A stretch of 64,000 nucleotides of DNA from Olivibacter oleidegradans. Its GTDB lineage: Bacteria; Bacteroidota; Bacteroidia; Sphingobacteriales; Sphingobacteriaceae. The notes below the pieces were generated by a model. The model worked only from the letters and a program-made list of their open reading frames with translations, was not told where the DNA came from and ran no database searches. The position numbers were made by a program, and so were the translations under genes. This document shows positions 50,839 through 59,519 of this stretch, in pieces. Location: contig NZ_JBHLWO010000002.1 in assembly GCF_042432805.1 (NCBI RefSeq), positions 1,550,001-1,614,000 on the forward strand, in the 5' to 3' direction. Every line of letters starts with the position of its first letter. Position 1 is the stretch's first letter.

Positions 50839-53004
50839 ATGACCAAGAGAGTAAAACAACGTGATATAACCGACTGTGGAGCTGCTTGTATTGCATCTGT
50901 TGCCGCTCACTATAAATTGGCAATTTCCGTAGCGAATGTAAGGCAGATGGCAGGGACGGATAAAAAAGGAACCACGGTACTCGGCATCTTAGAAGCGGCC
51001 CAATTGTTAGGCTTTGAGGCAAAAGGAGTTAGGGGACCCTTTGAAAGCCTTTTTAAAATTCCAAAACCGGCCATTGCTCATATCGTAGTGGAGGGAGTGC
51101 TGCAGCACTATGTTGTCATATATAAAGTGACGAAGCACTGGATTGAGGTCATGGATCCACTGGATGGCCAATTTCATAAGAAATCGCACGAAGACTTTAA
51201 AAAGATATGGACCGGTGCCCTTGTCTTATTGATTCCTTCGGAATCATTCGAAAAAGGCAGGAAAACAGCCAGTGCCTCTTACCGTTTCTGGAATCTTGTA
51301 AAGCCACAAACCGGAACGCTGATCCAAATATTGATGGGAGCCCTCGTATATACTGTTTTGGGGTTATCTACGGCCATATTTGTACAGAAAATCGTAGATT
51401 TTGTTTTGGTTGACAGAAATGTCAACCTGTTGAATCTCATGAGTACAATGATGCTGGTTTTGCTCGGATTTCAACTATTTATTGGTGCCACAAAAACCAT
51501 TTTCACACTAAAAATGGGACAGATTATTGATGCTCAACTTATACTTGGTTACTATAAGCACCTGTTAACATTGCCTCAAAAATTCTTTGACACCATGCGA
51601 GTCGGTGAGGTTATTTCAAGAATCAATGATGCTGTAAAAATCAGGATATTTCTCAATGAAGTAAGCGTTAACTTTTTGGTAAACATTTTCATTGTAACTT
51701 TTTCTTTTTTAATGATGTTTACCTACTACTGGAAACTGGGCTTACTTATACTTACCGTGATTCCAATGTATCTAGTAGTCTATTTTATAAGTAATAAACT
51801 GAATAAAAAGGCCCAAAGAACATTAATGGAGGATTCTGCTGAACTCGAATCTCAACTTGTTGAGAGCCTAAATTCTATTCGGACCATTAAACAGTTCGGC
51901 GCCGAAAGCTACGCCAATGAAAAAACCGAAACAAGATTCGTAAAGTTGTTGAAAACAGGATACCGTTCCAATTTGAATGGGGTGTTTTCTACTACCTCCT
52001 CGGAATTGATTTCAAGACTGATTACAATTGTTCTTTTATGGGTAGGAGCCACGTATGTCTTGAGCAACCAAATTACGCCGGGCGAACTCCTTTCATTTTA
52101 TGCGCTCATCGGTTATTTTACAGGGCCGGTCACGTCGCTAATCACCATGAACAAAACAGTCCAGGATGCCATGATCGCTACCGACCGTCTTTTTGAAATA
52201 CTCGATTTGGAGCGCGAAAAAGACAGCAGTGACCTCGAATTAACGAAAGAAAATATAGGCGACATCCAAATTAAGAACGTATCCTTTAGGTATGGAACAC
52301 GAGATAACGTCTTTGACGAATTAAGCTTAACAATTCCCAAGGCGAAGTTTACCGCCATCGTTGGTGAAAGTGGATCCGGCAAGTCGACCCTCATTTCCAT
52401 CTTGCAAAATCTTTATCCCGTTCAAAGTGGAACTATTACCATTGGCAAATACGATTTAAAGCACATAAAAAACACCTCTCTTCGCCAAACGATTTCTGTT
52501 GTACCTCAACATATTGATTTGTTTTCGGGCAATGTAGTAAGTAATATTGCGCTGGGAGACTATACCCCCGATATGCAGCGGATCATCGATATTACCACTC
52601 AGCTCGGAATTATAGATTTTATTGAATCGTTACCCCAAGGCTTCTACACCTCTATAGGGGAAAATGGTTTGTCACTTTCCGGTGGGCAACGCCAACGGAT
52701 CGCTATAGCCCGAGCCTTATATCGAAATCCGGAGATTTTAATCCTTGATGAAGCAACATCTTCACTCGACTCCGCTTCAGAGAAATTTGTATTGAACACC
52801 ATCGAACATCTGAAAAAAGAAAATAAAACCATTATTGTCATAGCACATCGCCTAAGCACACTTTATAGTGCCGACAAAATCATCGTCCTCGATAAAGGTA
52901 AGGTCATCGAACAGGGAACACATCAAGAATTACTACTAAGCACGGATTCGCTTTATGCACATTTATGGAAAATGCAATCCCAACAGCTTATTCTGAAAAA
53001 CTAA
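50839..53004 (+). CDS. C39-peptidase-containing ABC transporter (PCAT) for leader cleavage and export
   Basis: A protein of 721 residues from the ATG at 50839. Residues 1-125 are a C39 cysteine peptidase: Cys13 in QRDITDCGAACIASVAAHY, His90 in QHYVVIYKV and Asp106 in VMDPLDG form the catalytic triad that cuts after Gly-Gly. A six-helix membrane domain follows (about 155-440), then an ATPase with Walker A GESGSGKST, signature LSLSGGQRQRIAIARAL and Walker B ILILDEATSSLDS. This is the complete architecture of transporters such as LagD or ComA, which trim and export double-glycine peptides. It is the natural partner of the two peptides and adaptor upstream. Confidence 0.96.
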   Translation: MTKRVKQRDITDCGAACIASVAAHYKLAISVANVRQMAGTDKKGTTVLGILEAAQLLGFEAKGVRGPFESLFKIPKPAIAHIVVEGVLQHYVVIYKVTKHWIEVMDPLDGQFHKKSHEDFKKIWTGALVLLIPSESFEKGRKTASASYRFWNLVKPQTGTLIQILMGALVYTVLGLSTAIFVQKIVDFVLVDRNVNLLNLMSTMMLVLLGFQLFIGATKTIFTLKMGQIIDAQLILGYYKHLLTLPQKFFDTMRVGEVISRINDAVKIRIFLNEVSVNFLVNIFIVTFSFLMMFTYYWKLGLLILTVIPMYLVVYFISNKLNKKAQRTLMEDSAELESQLVESLNSIRTIKQFGAESYANEKTETRFVKLLKTGYRSNLNGVFSTTSSELISRLITIVLLWVGATYVLSNQITPGELLSFYALIGYFTGPVTSLITMNKTVQDAMIATDRLFEILDLEREKDSSDLELTKENIGDIQIKNVSFRYGTRDNVFDELSLTIPKAKFTAIVGESGSGKSTLISILQNLYPVQSGTITIGKYDLKHIKNTSLRQTISVVPQHIDLFSGNVVSNIALGDYTPDMQRIIDITTQLGIIDFIESLPQGFYTSIGENGLSLSGGQRQRIAIARALYRNPEILILDEATSSLDSASEKFVLNTIEHLKKENKTIIVIAHRLSTLYSADKIIVLDKGKVIEQGTHQELLLSTDSLYAHLWKMQSQQLILKN

Positions 53005-53027
53005 TTGGTGGTATATACACGCTGCGT

Positions 53028-54203
53028 TTAAGTGACTAACAAAGGGTTCTTGGTCCTTTGTCGCCGCTTTTTTAGGATCGTGCTCTTTAGTTTCATAAAT
53101 GGATACTCAATAACCCGATTTAAAAGAAGGGCAATCAGTATACACATTAAGGCGCAGACAGCAACACGCCAGTTGCTATCAATTGGGATATCTAATGCGT
53201 TAAGAGGAGCCTGAAGTAGATGATTAACAAACTTGTGGCACAAATAAATACTATACGATAAAGTAGCGATTAACGCGCTAATCCGCCATTTAAACCGATA
53301 TAAAAAACTTGCAGGCAAAATGGCACTTAACACCATAAAACCAAAGGCAACAGAAATCAACGGAAAACCGAGAACAGTAGGCCAAAAATCGAGCCGATCC
53401 TCTTTTAACAGTAAATAGGCAACGGAAATCAACAATGCACCTATTATGAATAAGGCATTTGCATGCTTTTCAATTCGTTTTATCCATGTTGGGAAAAAGT
53501 TTACCAGGGCCGCAATCCCCACTCCTACCAGCAAACCGTCGAAACGATTATAAGTGGGATAATACACCCATTTATTATAAGCTACAAATCTTCCATCAGT
53601 TATATTATTTGCATAAAACGGTTCCACAAAATAAAACCAGTTCAGGGCCCTCAATAAAACGCTGAGCAAAAAAAATCCCAGTAACAGCCAAAAAGCTTTA
53701 CCGGGGCGCGTCTCATCCCAAAAAGCACTTATATAGAAAGGGAGTGCCAAATAGAACTGCTCTTCGATACATAAAGACCAGGCATGCGAAAAGCTACCTT
53801 CCGTACCGAAATCCAAATCAAAATTCTGCGTAAACGTGAGAAACTGCCACCAAGGAGCGATTCCTTCGCGTTCGCGAATCATAGGAAACAAAAAATATAA
53901 CGAGACAACGAAGAAATAAACAGGTAAGATCCGAAAACTTCTGCTAATGTAAAACTCCTGAAAGTTTATACGTCCAAGAGATATCATTTGACGAATTAAT
54001 TGGTTTCCTATCAAAAAACCACTCAGCACAAAAAAAAGGTCAACACCTGTCCAACCAAAACTCCCGATGAGGTCAACCCATTCGGGTCTGACATAAGCTC
54101 GGTAATGACATAAAAAAACCAGAACAATAGCAAGCGCCCGCAAATGATCAAGCCCCGCTAAACGCTGGTTATCAGCGTCTATTAATTTCTTCCAATAAGT
54201 CAT
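53028..54203 (-). CDS. acyltransferase-3 family (OafA-like) membrane protein
   Basis: A protein of 391 residues with about ten membrane helices. The signature RLAGLDHLRALAIVLVFLCHYRAYVRPEW carries the active-site histidine motif, with SFGWTGVDLFFVLSGFLIGNQLIR and SFSHAWSLCIEEQFYLALPFY, all typical of O-acyltransferases that modify surface sugars. It converges on the peptide transporter gene with a 23-bp gap and is not in its operon. Since surface acylation can alter sensitivity to peptides, a role in self-protection is conceivable but not supported by any specific feature. Confidence 0.92.
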   Translation of the reverse strand: MTYWKKLIDADNQRLAGLDHLRALAIVLVFLCHYRAYVRPEWVDLIGSFGWTGVDLFFVLSGFLIGNQLIRQMISLGRINFQEFYISRSFRILPVYFFVVSLYFLFPMIREREGIAPWWQFLTFTQNFDLDFGTEGSFSHAWSLCIEEQFYLALPFYISAFWDETRPGKAFWLLLGFFLLSVLLRALNWFYFVEPFYANNITDGRFVAYNKWVYYPTYNRFDGLLVGVGIAALVNFFPTWIKRIEKHANALFIIGALLISVAYLLLKEDRLDFWPTVLGFPLISVAFGFMVLSAILPASFLYRFKWRISALIATLSYSIYLCHKFVNHLLQAPLNALDIPIDSNWRVAVCALMCILIALLLNRVIEYPFMKLKSTILKKRRQRTKNPLLVT

Positions 54204-54346
54204 TAGTGTTAGTTATTAGTCAGTTAGCCGCAATATAGAACAAATTACCAATCGATCAAAAATTTCCACTCGTAAATATTTTTTCTATACATTAAGTTAT
54301 GTAATTTCTTCCTGTCTTTTAAACATTATCTATATATTAGCTTTGA

Positions 54347-55204
54347 ATGAAAACTTCAATCTCATTGGTATTATCTAGCGGTGGAGCGCGCGGCATAGCT
54401 CAAATTGGAGCAATTAAGGTATTAGAAGAACAAGGGTTCACCGTAAAATCCATTGCAGGCTCATCTATTGGCAGCCTTATTGGCGGATTATACGCCATGG
54501 GCAGATTGGACGATTTCACCTCATGGCTAAAAACATTAAAGCGACGGGATGTCTTTAACTTAATGGATTTCACGTGGAGTAGTTCAGGTGTCATGAAAGG
54601 GGAACGCGTTTTTAACAAAATTAAGAGCTTTATTCCCGATATGTATATTGAAGACATGCCCATTCCTTTCATTGCTGTATCTACTGATATACTTCATCAA
54701 AAAGAAATAACCTTTACACAAGGGAGCTTCTTTGACGCCGTAAGAGCCTCTATCGCTATCCCAGGTGTTTTTACGCCGGTTAATCATATGGACAATATCC
54801 TTGTAGATGGGGGCTTGATAAATCCATTACCACTCAATCATCTTCCTAATCAGGGAGACGCGCTGGTGGTAGCCATAAACCTAAATGCGCCGGAAGAAAC
54901 AACTTTTTCATTGGCAAAGGCTAATAGTAAATACGGTGGCTACCTTACTATTACACAAAAAGCAATATTGACCATGCTTGGAAAGATTACAGAACTTTCC
55001 ATTGACCTATATAAACCGGATATTGTCGTTCATATACCTCGGAATGTAGTAGGTGTTTGGGATTACCATAAGGCGGATTATCTTATCGAAATAGGAAGGC
55101 AAAGAACGTTGGCAGCTTTACATGATTTTTGTCAGGTAAGCACAGAAGGTGTGCCCAAAAACGTCAAACATAGTAACAATAACATAAAATGGAATCAACG
55201 TTAG
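54347..55204 (+). CDS. patatin-like phospholipase
   Basis: A protein of 285 residues. The oxyanion hole is SSGGARGIAQIGAIKVLEEQG, the nucleophile serine lies in IAGSSIGSLIGGLYAMG (GxSxG), and the catalytic aspartate is in NILVDGGLINPLPLNHL, so the Ser-Asp dyad is complete. These are cytosolic lipid acyl hydrolases. The end of the gene overlaps the start of the DinB gene by 16 bp, suggesting translational coupling. Confidence 0.93.
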   Translation: MKTSISLVLSSGGARGIAQIGAIKVLEEQGFTVKSIAGSSIGSLIGGLYAMGRLDDFTSWLKTLKRRDVFNLMDFTWSSSGVMKGERVFNKIKSFIPDMYIEDMPIPFIAVSTDILHQKEITFTQGSFFDAVRASIAIPGVFTPVNHMDNILVDGGLINPLPLNHLPNQGDALVVAINLNAPEETTFSLAKANSKYGGYLTITQKAILTMLGKITELSIDLYKPDIVVHIPRNVVGVWDYHKADYLIEIGRQRTLAALHDFCQVSTEGVPKNVKHSNNNIKWNQR

Positions 55205-55719
55205 AGGTTTGGATGCGGGGCCCCATTGACGGTGTTCCTCCTTTATTGCAACCGGTAGCACATGCATTGCTTCAGGTAAAGGAAGAATTGACAAGCTTGC
55301 TAGCTGATTTTCCCAGAGAAAAACTTTGGGAAAGACCCGCAAACATCGCTTCTGTTGCCTTTCATTTACAACACATTACGGGAGTAATTGATCGTATGTT
55401 CACTTACGCGCAACAGTGGGCCTTATCAGACGAACAATTTGTTTACCTCCAAAACGAAGGGCAAAAAAAAGAATCGATTGATACCCATCAATTATTGAAG
55501 CAACTTGATAATCGCATTTCAAATGCTATTCAGGAGCTGAGAAAGATAGATCCTGCCTCACTAACAGAAGCAAGGGGTATTGGAAGAAAAAAAATCCCAA
55601 CCACACTCATCGGTTTGCTTTTTCACGCAGCAGAGCATGCGCAACGTCATGTCGGACAAGCATTGGTAACCGCTAAAATCATTCTAAATAGCGCAGCAAG
55701 CACCGAGGACACCCTGTAA
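55189..55719 (+). CDS. DinB-family protein
   Basis: A protein of 176 residues that begins inside the patatin gene (16-bp overlap). It shows the four-helix DinB pattern with VAHALLQVKEELTSLLADFPREKLWERPANIASVAFHLQHITGVIDRMFTYAQQWALSD and LIGLLFHAAEHAQRHVGQALVTAKI. Three histidines in the expected helix positions (FHLQHI, HAAEHAQRH) suggest a metal site. The family includes metal-dependent thiol-transferases, though the specific function is unknown. Confidence 0.88.
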   Translation: MESTLEVWMRGPIDGVPPLLQPVAHALLQVKEELTSLLADFPREKLWERPANIASVAFHLQHITGVIDRMFTYAQQWALSDEQFVYLQNEGQKKESIDTHQLLKQLDNRISNAIQELRKIDPASLTEARGIGRKKIPTTLIGLLFHAAEHAQRHVGQALVTAKIILNSAASTEDTL

Positions 55720-55984
55720 ATATTCTTTTTCAGTCGCCTAAAACATAACAAAAATAGAAAAATTTGTATCTTGCGGAGTCTTTGGTATAATCATCCCAGT
55801 TGGACTTAATAAGTGAACCTTTACCTCATTAACCTCTCTTTTTTATTATAGCCCATATCTCTTCTATCGTGCCTAATTTTACCTGCACAAATTAATCCCT
55901 CCCCTAGTTTTAAAGTACTTGGCAAAGATCGGCTTATGAAGGCTATCCCTGCTGAACATAATGTTAAATTCAATAAACTATTAA

Positions 55985-56551
55985 ATGAAACCATTAATAT
56001 ATAACAAGACGAACTTCTTTGTCTTAACAGGTGGCCCTGGTTCGGGCAAAACGTCATTAATACAGCAGCTACATAAAGAGGGGTTTCTAACTATAAACGA
56101 ATCCGGTAGACGCATCATTCAGGAACAGAAAAAAATAGACGGCGATGCACTGCCTTGGAAGAATAAATTACACTTCGCTAAAAAAATGCTGGAAATTGAT
56201 ATGAAAAATTATCGAGAAAATCTACCAACACAAGCACCCGTCATTTTTGATCGTGGAATACCGGATATCCTGGGCTATGTTAAACTATGTCACTTAGATC
56301 CCTTTCCTTGTTTAGAACAGAGTGTTAATTCCTTTCGATATAATGCCTTTGTATTTATCCTCCCCCCCTGGCGGGCCATCTATCATCAAGATGCTGAGCG
56401 AAAGCAGAGCTTTTCATTAGCAATGGAAACGTATCGCATGATGCGAAGTATCTATACCTCATGCGGTTATAAACTTATTACTATACCAAAACTTAGCGTC
56501 GAAAATCGGGCGAATATCCTACTACAGCATATCAAAAATCAGCAAACATAA
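55985..56551 (+). CDS. AAA-family P-loop ATPase (AAA_28 type)
   Basis: A protein of 188 residues with Walker A FVLTGGPGSGKTSLIQQL and the sequence EGFLTINESGRRIIQEQKKIDGDALPWKNKLHFAKKMLEIDMKNYREN, then VIFDRGIPDILGYVKLCHL with an aspartate resembling Walker B. This matches small AAA_28 proteins that resemble nucleoside or polynucleotide kinases. It may phosphorylate a small substrate, which cannot be named. Confidence 0.85.
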   Translation: MKPLIYNKTNFFVLTGGPGSGKTSLIQQLHKEGFLTINESGRRIIQEQKKIDGDALPWKNKLHFAKKMLEIDMKNYRENLPTQAPVIFDRGIPDILGYVKLCHLDPFPCLEQSVNSFRYNAFVFILPPWRAIYHQDAERKQSFSLAMETYRMMRSIYTSCGYKLITIPKLSVENRANILLQHIKNQQT

Positions 56552-56585
56552 ACGAATGATGCGATTCCGGCCCGTATTGTATTCA

Positions 56586-56651
56586 AAAAGAAAAGTCCTT
56601 AACCGGGGAGATTAAGGACTTTCATTAACCAATTATAAACCTAAATTATGA
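56586..56651 (-). ncRNA. candidate small RNA, copy 2 of the repeated family
   Basis: On the minus strand the transcript would start about 7 nt after TATCTTTG (56664-56657), carry the conserved core TTTAGGTTTATAATTGGTTA, and end in a 10-bp stem AAGTCCTTAA/TTAAGGACTT (56593-56621) with loop TCTCCCCGG and TTTTCTTTTT. Two stem positions differ from copy 1 by paired changes that keep the helix, while the loop is identical. A full promoter precedes it. It lies between the 3' ends of two convergent genes, so it is not a leader. Confidence 0.65.
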
Positions 56652-56656
56652 TGATA

Positions 56657-56688
56657 CAAAGATAACCGATTTTGGACACGATGACAAA
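56657..56688 (-). promoter_or_regulatory. promoter of small RNA copy 2
   Basis: On the minus strand, -7 TATCTTTG (56664-56657) and -33 TTTG (56688-56685) are separated by exactly 20 nt, matching the Bacteroidota consensus at every defined position. Confidence 0.7.
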
Positions 56689-56730
56689 AAGCCTTGCGAC
56701 TTTAACAAAATTTTAACATTTTTTTGCTTC

Positions 56731-57051
56731 TTATTCTATTACAACAGCTGTTCCGCTCGCAGTAACCATAAGCATACTTCCTCCGTTTCCCACCGTTTCA
56801 TAGTCAAGATCCACACCTACGATTGCGTTTGCTCCAATGGATGCGGCGTACTGTTGCATTTCAAAAACTGCGGTATCTTTTGCTTCCCTTAACACTTTTT
56901 CATATGAATTGGATCTGCCTCCTACAAAATCCCTTATTCCCGCAAATATATCCCTAAAAAAGTTAGCACCTATAATGGTTTCGCCACTTACCAAGCCGAT
57001 ATATTTTACTATTTTTTTACCTTCTACATTAGGTGTTGTTGTTATTAGCAT
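56731..57051 (-). CDS. YbjQ/UPF0145-family protein
   Basis: A protein of 106 residues, the full family length, with MLITTTPNVEGKKIVKYIGLVSGETIIGANFFRDIFAGIRDFVGGRSNSYEKVL and AASIGANAIVGVDLDYETVG, the two conserved blocks of the UPF0145 (heavy-metal-binding-like) family. It forms pentamers in solved relatives; the role is unknown. The small RNA candidate lies 65 bp downstream on the same strand. Confidence 0.93.
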   Translation of the reverse strand: MLITTTPNVEGKKIVKYIGLVSGETIIGANFFRDIFAGIRDFVGGRSNSYEKVLREAKDTAVFEMQQYAASIGANAIVGVDLDYETVGNGGSMLMVTASGTAVVIE

Positions 57052-57136
57052 GGCTTTTTTCTAGTTAGATGTAGAAAGGTGACTATTGTTACAAAAAGGG
57101 AGCCGCTGTGATTTCCTTTTTTGAGTTTTTAACACA

Positions 57137-57748
57137 TTACACCTTCTTGATATCTTCAAGCTTCCGATCATAGTATGTCGCATTTTGAATATTACTTTCG
57201 GTGCTCTCCTTTAGTATCTTTTCCGTCTCTTCCAGCTTAGTTTCCAGGTCTCGCAATTCAGGGCTTACATTTCCATCTAAGTACTTTTTGTACTTGGCCT
57301 TCAAAGATTTGCATTCACGAATATGGCTATTCAATTCTTTTTGCATGCTCGTAGCTAAGCTCTTTTGTTCTTTAAGTTCATACGCGGCTCTATTTTTATG
57401 TTTGCGTGCATATTCTTTCTTAAGGCGTTGCACGGATTCATCGATCTCCTTTGCGTTATCCTGTGTTTTTGAATCTTCCAATAATAAACTGTGAAAATAC
57501 TCAAAATCTTTATCGATATCTTTATGGCTTCCTTTTGAATTCTTAATGGCTTCCTGTGCCATTTTAAATTGTTTATTCAGCATATTTAGGTTATAAAGTT
57601 GTACTTCCACTTTTTGCTTCAGTTCTTCTGCTTCACTCTTTTTTTCTTCGATTTTACCGACATGCGATACATCGCTTAAAACTAAAGCACTGGCCTGCGC
57701 GCTCAGTACAGAAGTACCCAATAGCGCTACGATTAATAATGTTTTCAT
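57137..57748 (-). CDS. exported coiled-coil protein, unknown
   Basis: A protein of 203 residues with a signal peptide (MKTLLIVALLGTSVLSAQASA). The rest is almost entirely alpha-helical with heptad patterns (KIEEKKSEAEELKQKVEVQLYNLNMLNKQFKMAQEAIKNS... LRDLETKLEETEKILKESTES). There are no recognised domain and no catalytic motif. It lies 85 bp upstream of the YbjQ gene on the same strand. Periplasmic location and a coiled-coil structure are supported; function is not. Confidence 0.65.
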   Translation of the reverse strand: MKTLLIVALLGTSVLSAQASALVLSDVSHVGKIEEKKSEAEELKQKVEVQLYNLNMLNKQFKMAQEAIKNSKGSHKDIDKDFEYFHSLLLEDSKTQDNAKEIDESVQRLKKEYARKHKNRAAYELKEQKSLATSMQKELNSHIRECKSLKAKYKKYLDGNVSPELRDLETKLEETEKILKESTESNIQNATYYDRKLEDIKKV

Positions 57749-58084
57749 TTTACTGATTTTAATTTTTTAACGTTCATGACCGAACGATTTTCATTCCTGT
57801 TATTTAATGGTAAAATATATTTGCCGGCCGGGCATATTAAGCGTTTTAATAATCTTTATCACCCCTCTAAGCTGTTACGCTTTTTGTATATAAGACGCTT
57901 TTGATGTAGAAACGTTGCAGGAATTTCTCGTTTTTTATGGTCTTTTCTACCAACAGGATAATTTTCTCTACGAACAGGCATTGCTTATCTTCCTATTTCT
58001 GCCAATGGAAGAAATAATGATAAAAGAACAAACCGGGGAGATATAATTATGTTACTAGTAAAGACAGGCATAATACTTTGTAAT
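57749..58084. other. intergenic region with a fragment of the small RNA loop
   Basis: No supported gene. The 12-mer AACCGGGGAGAT (about 58031-58042) equals the loop and flanking bases of the two small RNA copies, but no stem surrounds it. A short inverted repeat CGTTC-6 nt-GAACG lies near 57770. It may contain promoters for the diverging genes at 57748 and 58085, not clearly recognised. Confidence 0.4.
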
Positions 58085-58285
58085 ATGGACAATTTGAATA
58101 AAAGAAAGGTGAGTAAACAACAAAAAGCGCACAAAAAGCGGCAAGAAAAAAGAAATCCGCCAGAAACCAATCGCTCCGCTATTACCGGACACAACCTGGA
58201 AGATGACATTACAGGTGCTAATCCCGCAGGTTCGGCTGTCAGACCCGACATACTTCGAGAGGATCATCCCGGGCTTGCTAAATAG
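58085..58285 (+). CDS. small basic hypothetical protein
   Basis: A protein of 66 residues from the ATG at 58085; the frame opens 12 codons earlier. The first half is strongly basic (NKRKVSKQQKAHKKRQEKRN) and the second carries NRSAITGHNLEDDITGANPAGSAVRPD, which looks like a conserved motif in short Sphingobacteriaceae proteins. No domain is known to me. It could be nucleic-acid-binding because of its basic tail; that is only suggested by composition. Confidence 0.5.
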   Translation: MDNLNKRKVSKQQKAHKKRQEKRNPPETNRSAITGHNLEDDITGANPAGSAVRPDILREDHPGLAK

Positions 58286-58352
58286 CGATGGCCATATTTT
58301 AGGTTGAATAAAAAAGTAAAATTGCATATGTTTGTTAAAAAAACAAGCACTT

Positions 58353-58790
58353 ATGCTAAGACCAAAAATTCTCCTATTCTTAACTATGATTGTATCAGGT
58401 ACATTGGCCTATGGTCAAACTGCCGAGGAAAAACAGCTTTTAAAAGCCGTAGAAGATCTTCGTTTAGCCATGATCAGTGGTAACCGGCAGGCGCTCGACG
58501 CGATAGCTGCCGACAAGCTAAATTATTGGCATTCAAGCGGCAAACATGAAGATAAGGCGGCTTTTATAGAGAGTCTCACATCAGGAAAATCGGATTTTTT
58601 AAGCATTAATTTAAGCGAACAAACAATCAATATATCAGGGGACGTGGCTACCGTTCACCACATCTTGAGCGGAGAAACGAACGACGGCGGTAAACCCGGC
58701 ACCGTAAGAATCGGCGTATTACTGGTTTTTCAGAAGCAAAGTGGAAATTGGAAGTTATTTGCCAGACAGGCCTTTAAACTGCCTTCATAA
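58353..58790 (+). CDS. exported SnoaL/NTF2-like protein (DUF4440)
   Basis: A protein of 145 residues from the ATG at 58353; a TTG seven codons earlier is less likely. The signal peptide is MLRPKILLFLTMIVSGTLAYGQ. The mature chain has the NTF2-like pattern: LLKAVEDLRLAMISGNRQALDAIAADKLNYWHSSGKHEDKAAFIESLTSG, then two strands ending VLLVFQKQSGNWKLFARQAFKL, characteristic of DUF4440. The family folds into a cone with a pocket; the ligand or substrate is unknown. Confidence 0.85.
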   Translation: MLRPKILLFLTMIVSGTLAYGQTAEEKQLLKAVEDLRLAMISGNRQALDAIAADKLNYWHSSGKHEDKAAFIESLTSGKSDFLSINLSEQTINISGDVATVHHILSGETNDGGKPGTVRIGVLLVFQKQSGNWKLFARQAFKLPS

Positions 58791-58793
58791 CTT

Positions 58794-59513
58794 TTAAAAT
58801 AAAGTGTCATTTGTCGTCAATTGAAAGAATCCTTCTTTCAATTGACCCGTTCTAAATAAGTTGACAAATTCATGCGCTTTCCTTGTTGGTTCAGGAAGTC
58901 GATAAGTGCCTATACAATGCATGGCAATGTGCAAGCTGTCTTCTATACTGAGATGGTTACCCGGCGAAATATACACCGGTTTAACGTAGTTTTTGGTTCT
59001 TAATACATACCCCAACAGTTCCTCCTTATGCTTAAGTGGACTAAAGCTATACTTCACGGCCGAGGGCTCCTCGAAATTTCCATATAGTTTCTTCTTGGCA
59101 CAACCAAGCGTGGGAATGTTAATTAAAGCGCCTAAATGCGCTGCAATGCCCAATCTTCTGGGATGGGCAATGCCATGACCGTCCACCATGATGACATCAG
59201 GCTTCACGGTCATTTGAAGAAAAGCCTCCACTAAAGCAGGAACCTCCCTAAAGGCCAGAAAACCGGGAACATAAGGAAACGAAGTTTTGCTCTTTACCAA
59301 CGAGTAAGCTAAAGGCTTTAACGTGTTAAAATCAAGCGTGACAATTCCTGCATAAATAATATCACTGAAGCGGTTAAGTGATATGTCAGCACCGGCAATC
59401 GTTTTTATCTCCTGCTCCAAGGGTGAATGTACCAAGGAATTCTGTAATTCCTTTTGCATGGCAGTTGCTTCGGATATGGTTATGTTGGTATAATCCAATT
59501 GTTTGTTATTCAT
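58794..59513 (-). CDS. nfi: endonuclease V
   Basis: A protein of 239 residues. Catalytic residues fall at the expected positions: Asp43 in IAGADISLNR, Glu90 in LAFREVPAL and Asp111 in IMVDGHGIAHPRRLGIAAHLG, and the DGHG-HPRR-GxAxHLG block is diagnostic. The enzyme nicks DNA beside deoxyinosine from adenine deamination, or cleaves inosine in RNA. It is preceded by the DUF763 gene with a 6-bp gap, so the two are probably one transcript. Confidence 0.95.
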   Translation of the reverse strand: MNNKQLDYTNITISEATAMQKELQNSLVHSPLEQEIKTIAGADISLNRFSDIIYAGIVTLDFNTLKPLAYSLVKSKTSFPYVPGFLAFREVPALVEAFLQMTVKPDVIMVDGHGIAHPRRLGIAAHLGALINIPTLGCAKKKLYGNFEEPSAVKYSFSPLKHKEELLGYVLRTKNYVKPVYISPGNHLSIEDSLHIAMHCIGTYRLPEPTRKAHEFVNLFRTGQLKEGFFQLTTNDTLF

Positions 59514-59519
59514 AGGTAT

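Noticed and set aside
53028..54203. Acyltransferase gene as a modifying or immunity gene of the peptide system
   Set aside because: Transcribed towards the system from the opposite strand, and the family is broadly found in unrelated surface-sugar contexts.
58031..58042. Fourth small RNA copy suggested by the shared 12-mer AACCGGGGAGAT
   Set aside because: No flanking stem, core or promoter; kept only as a possible relic.
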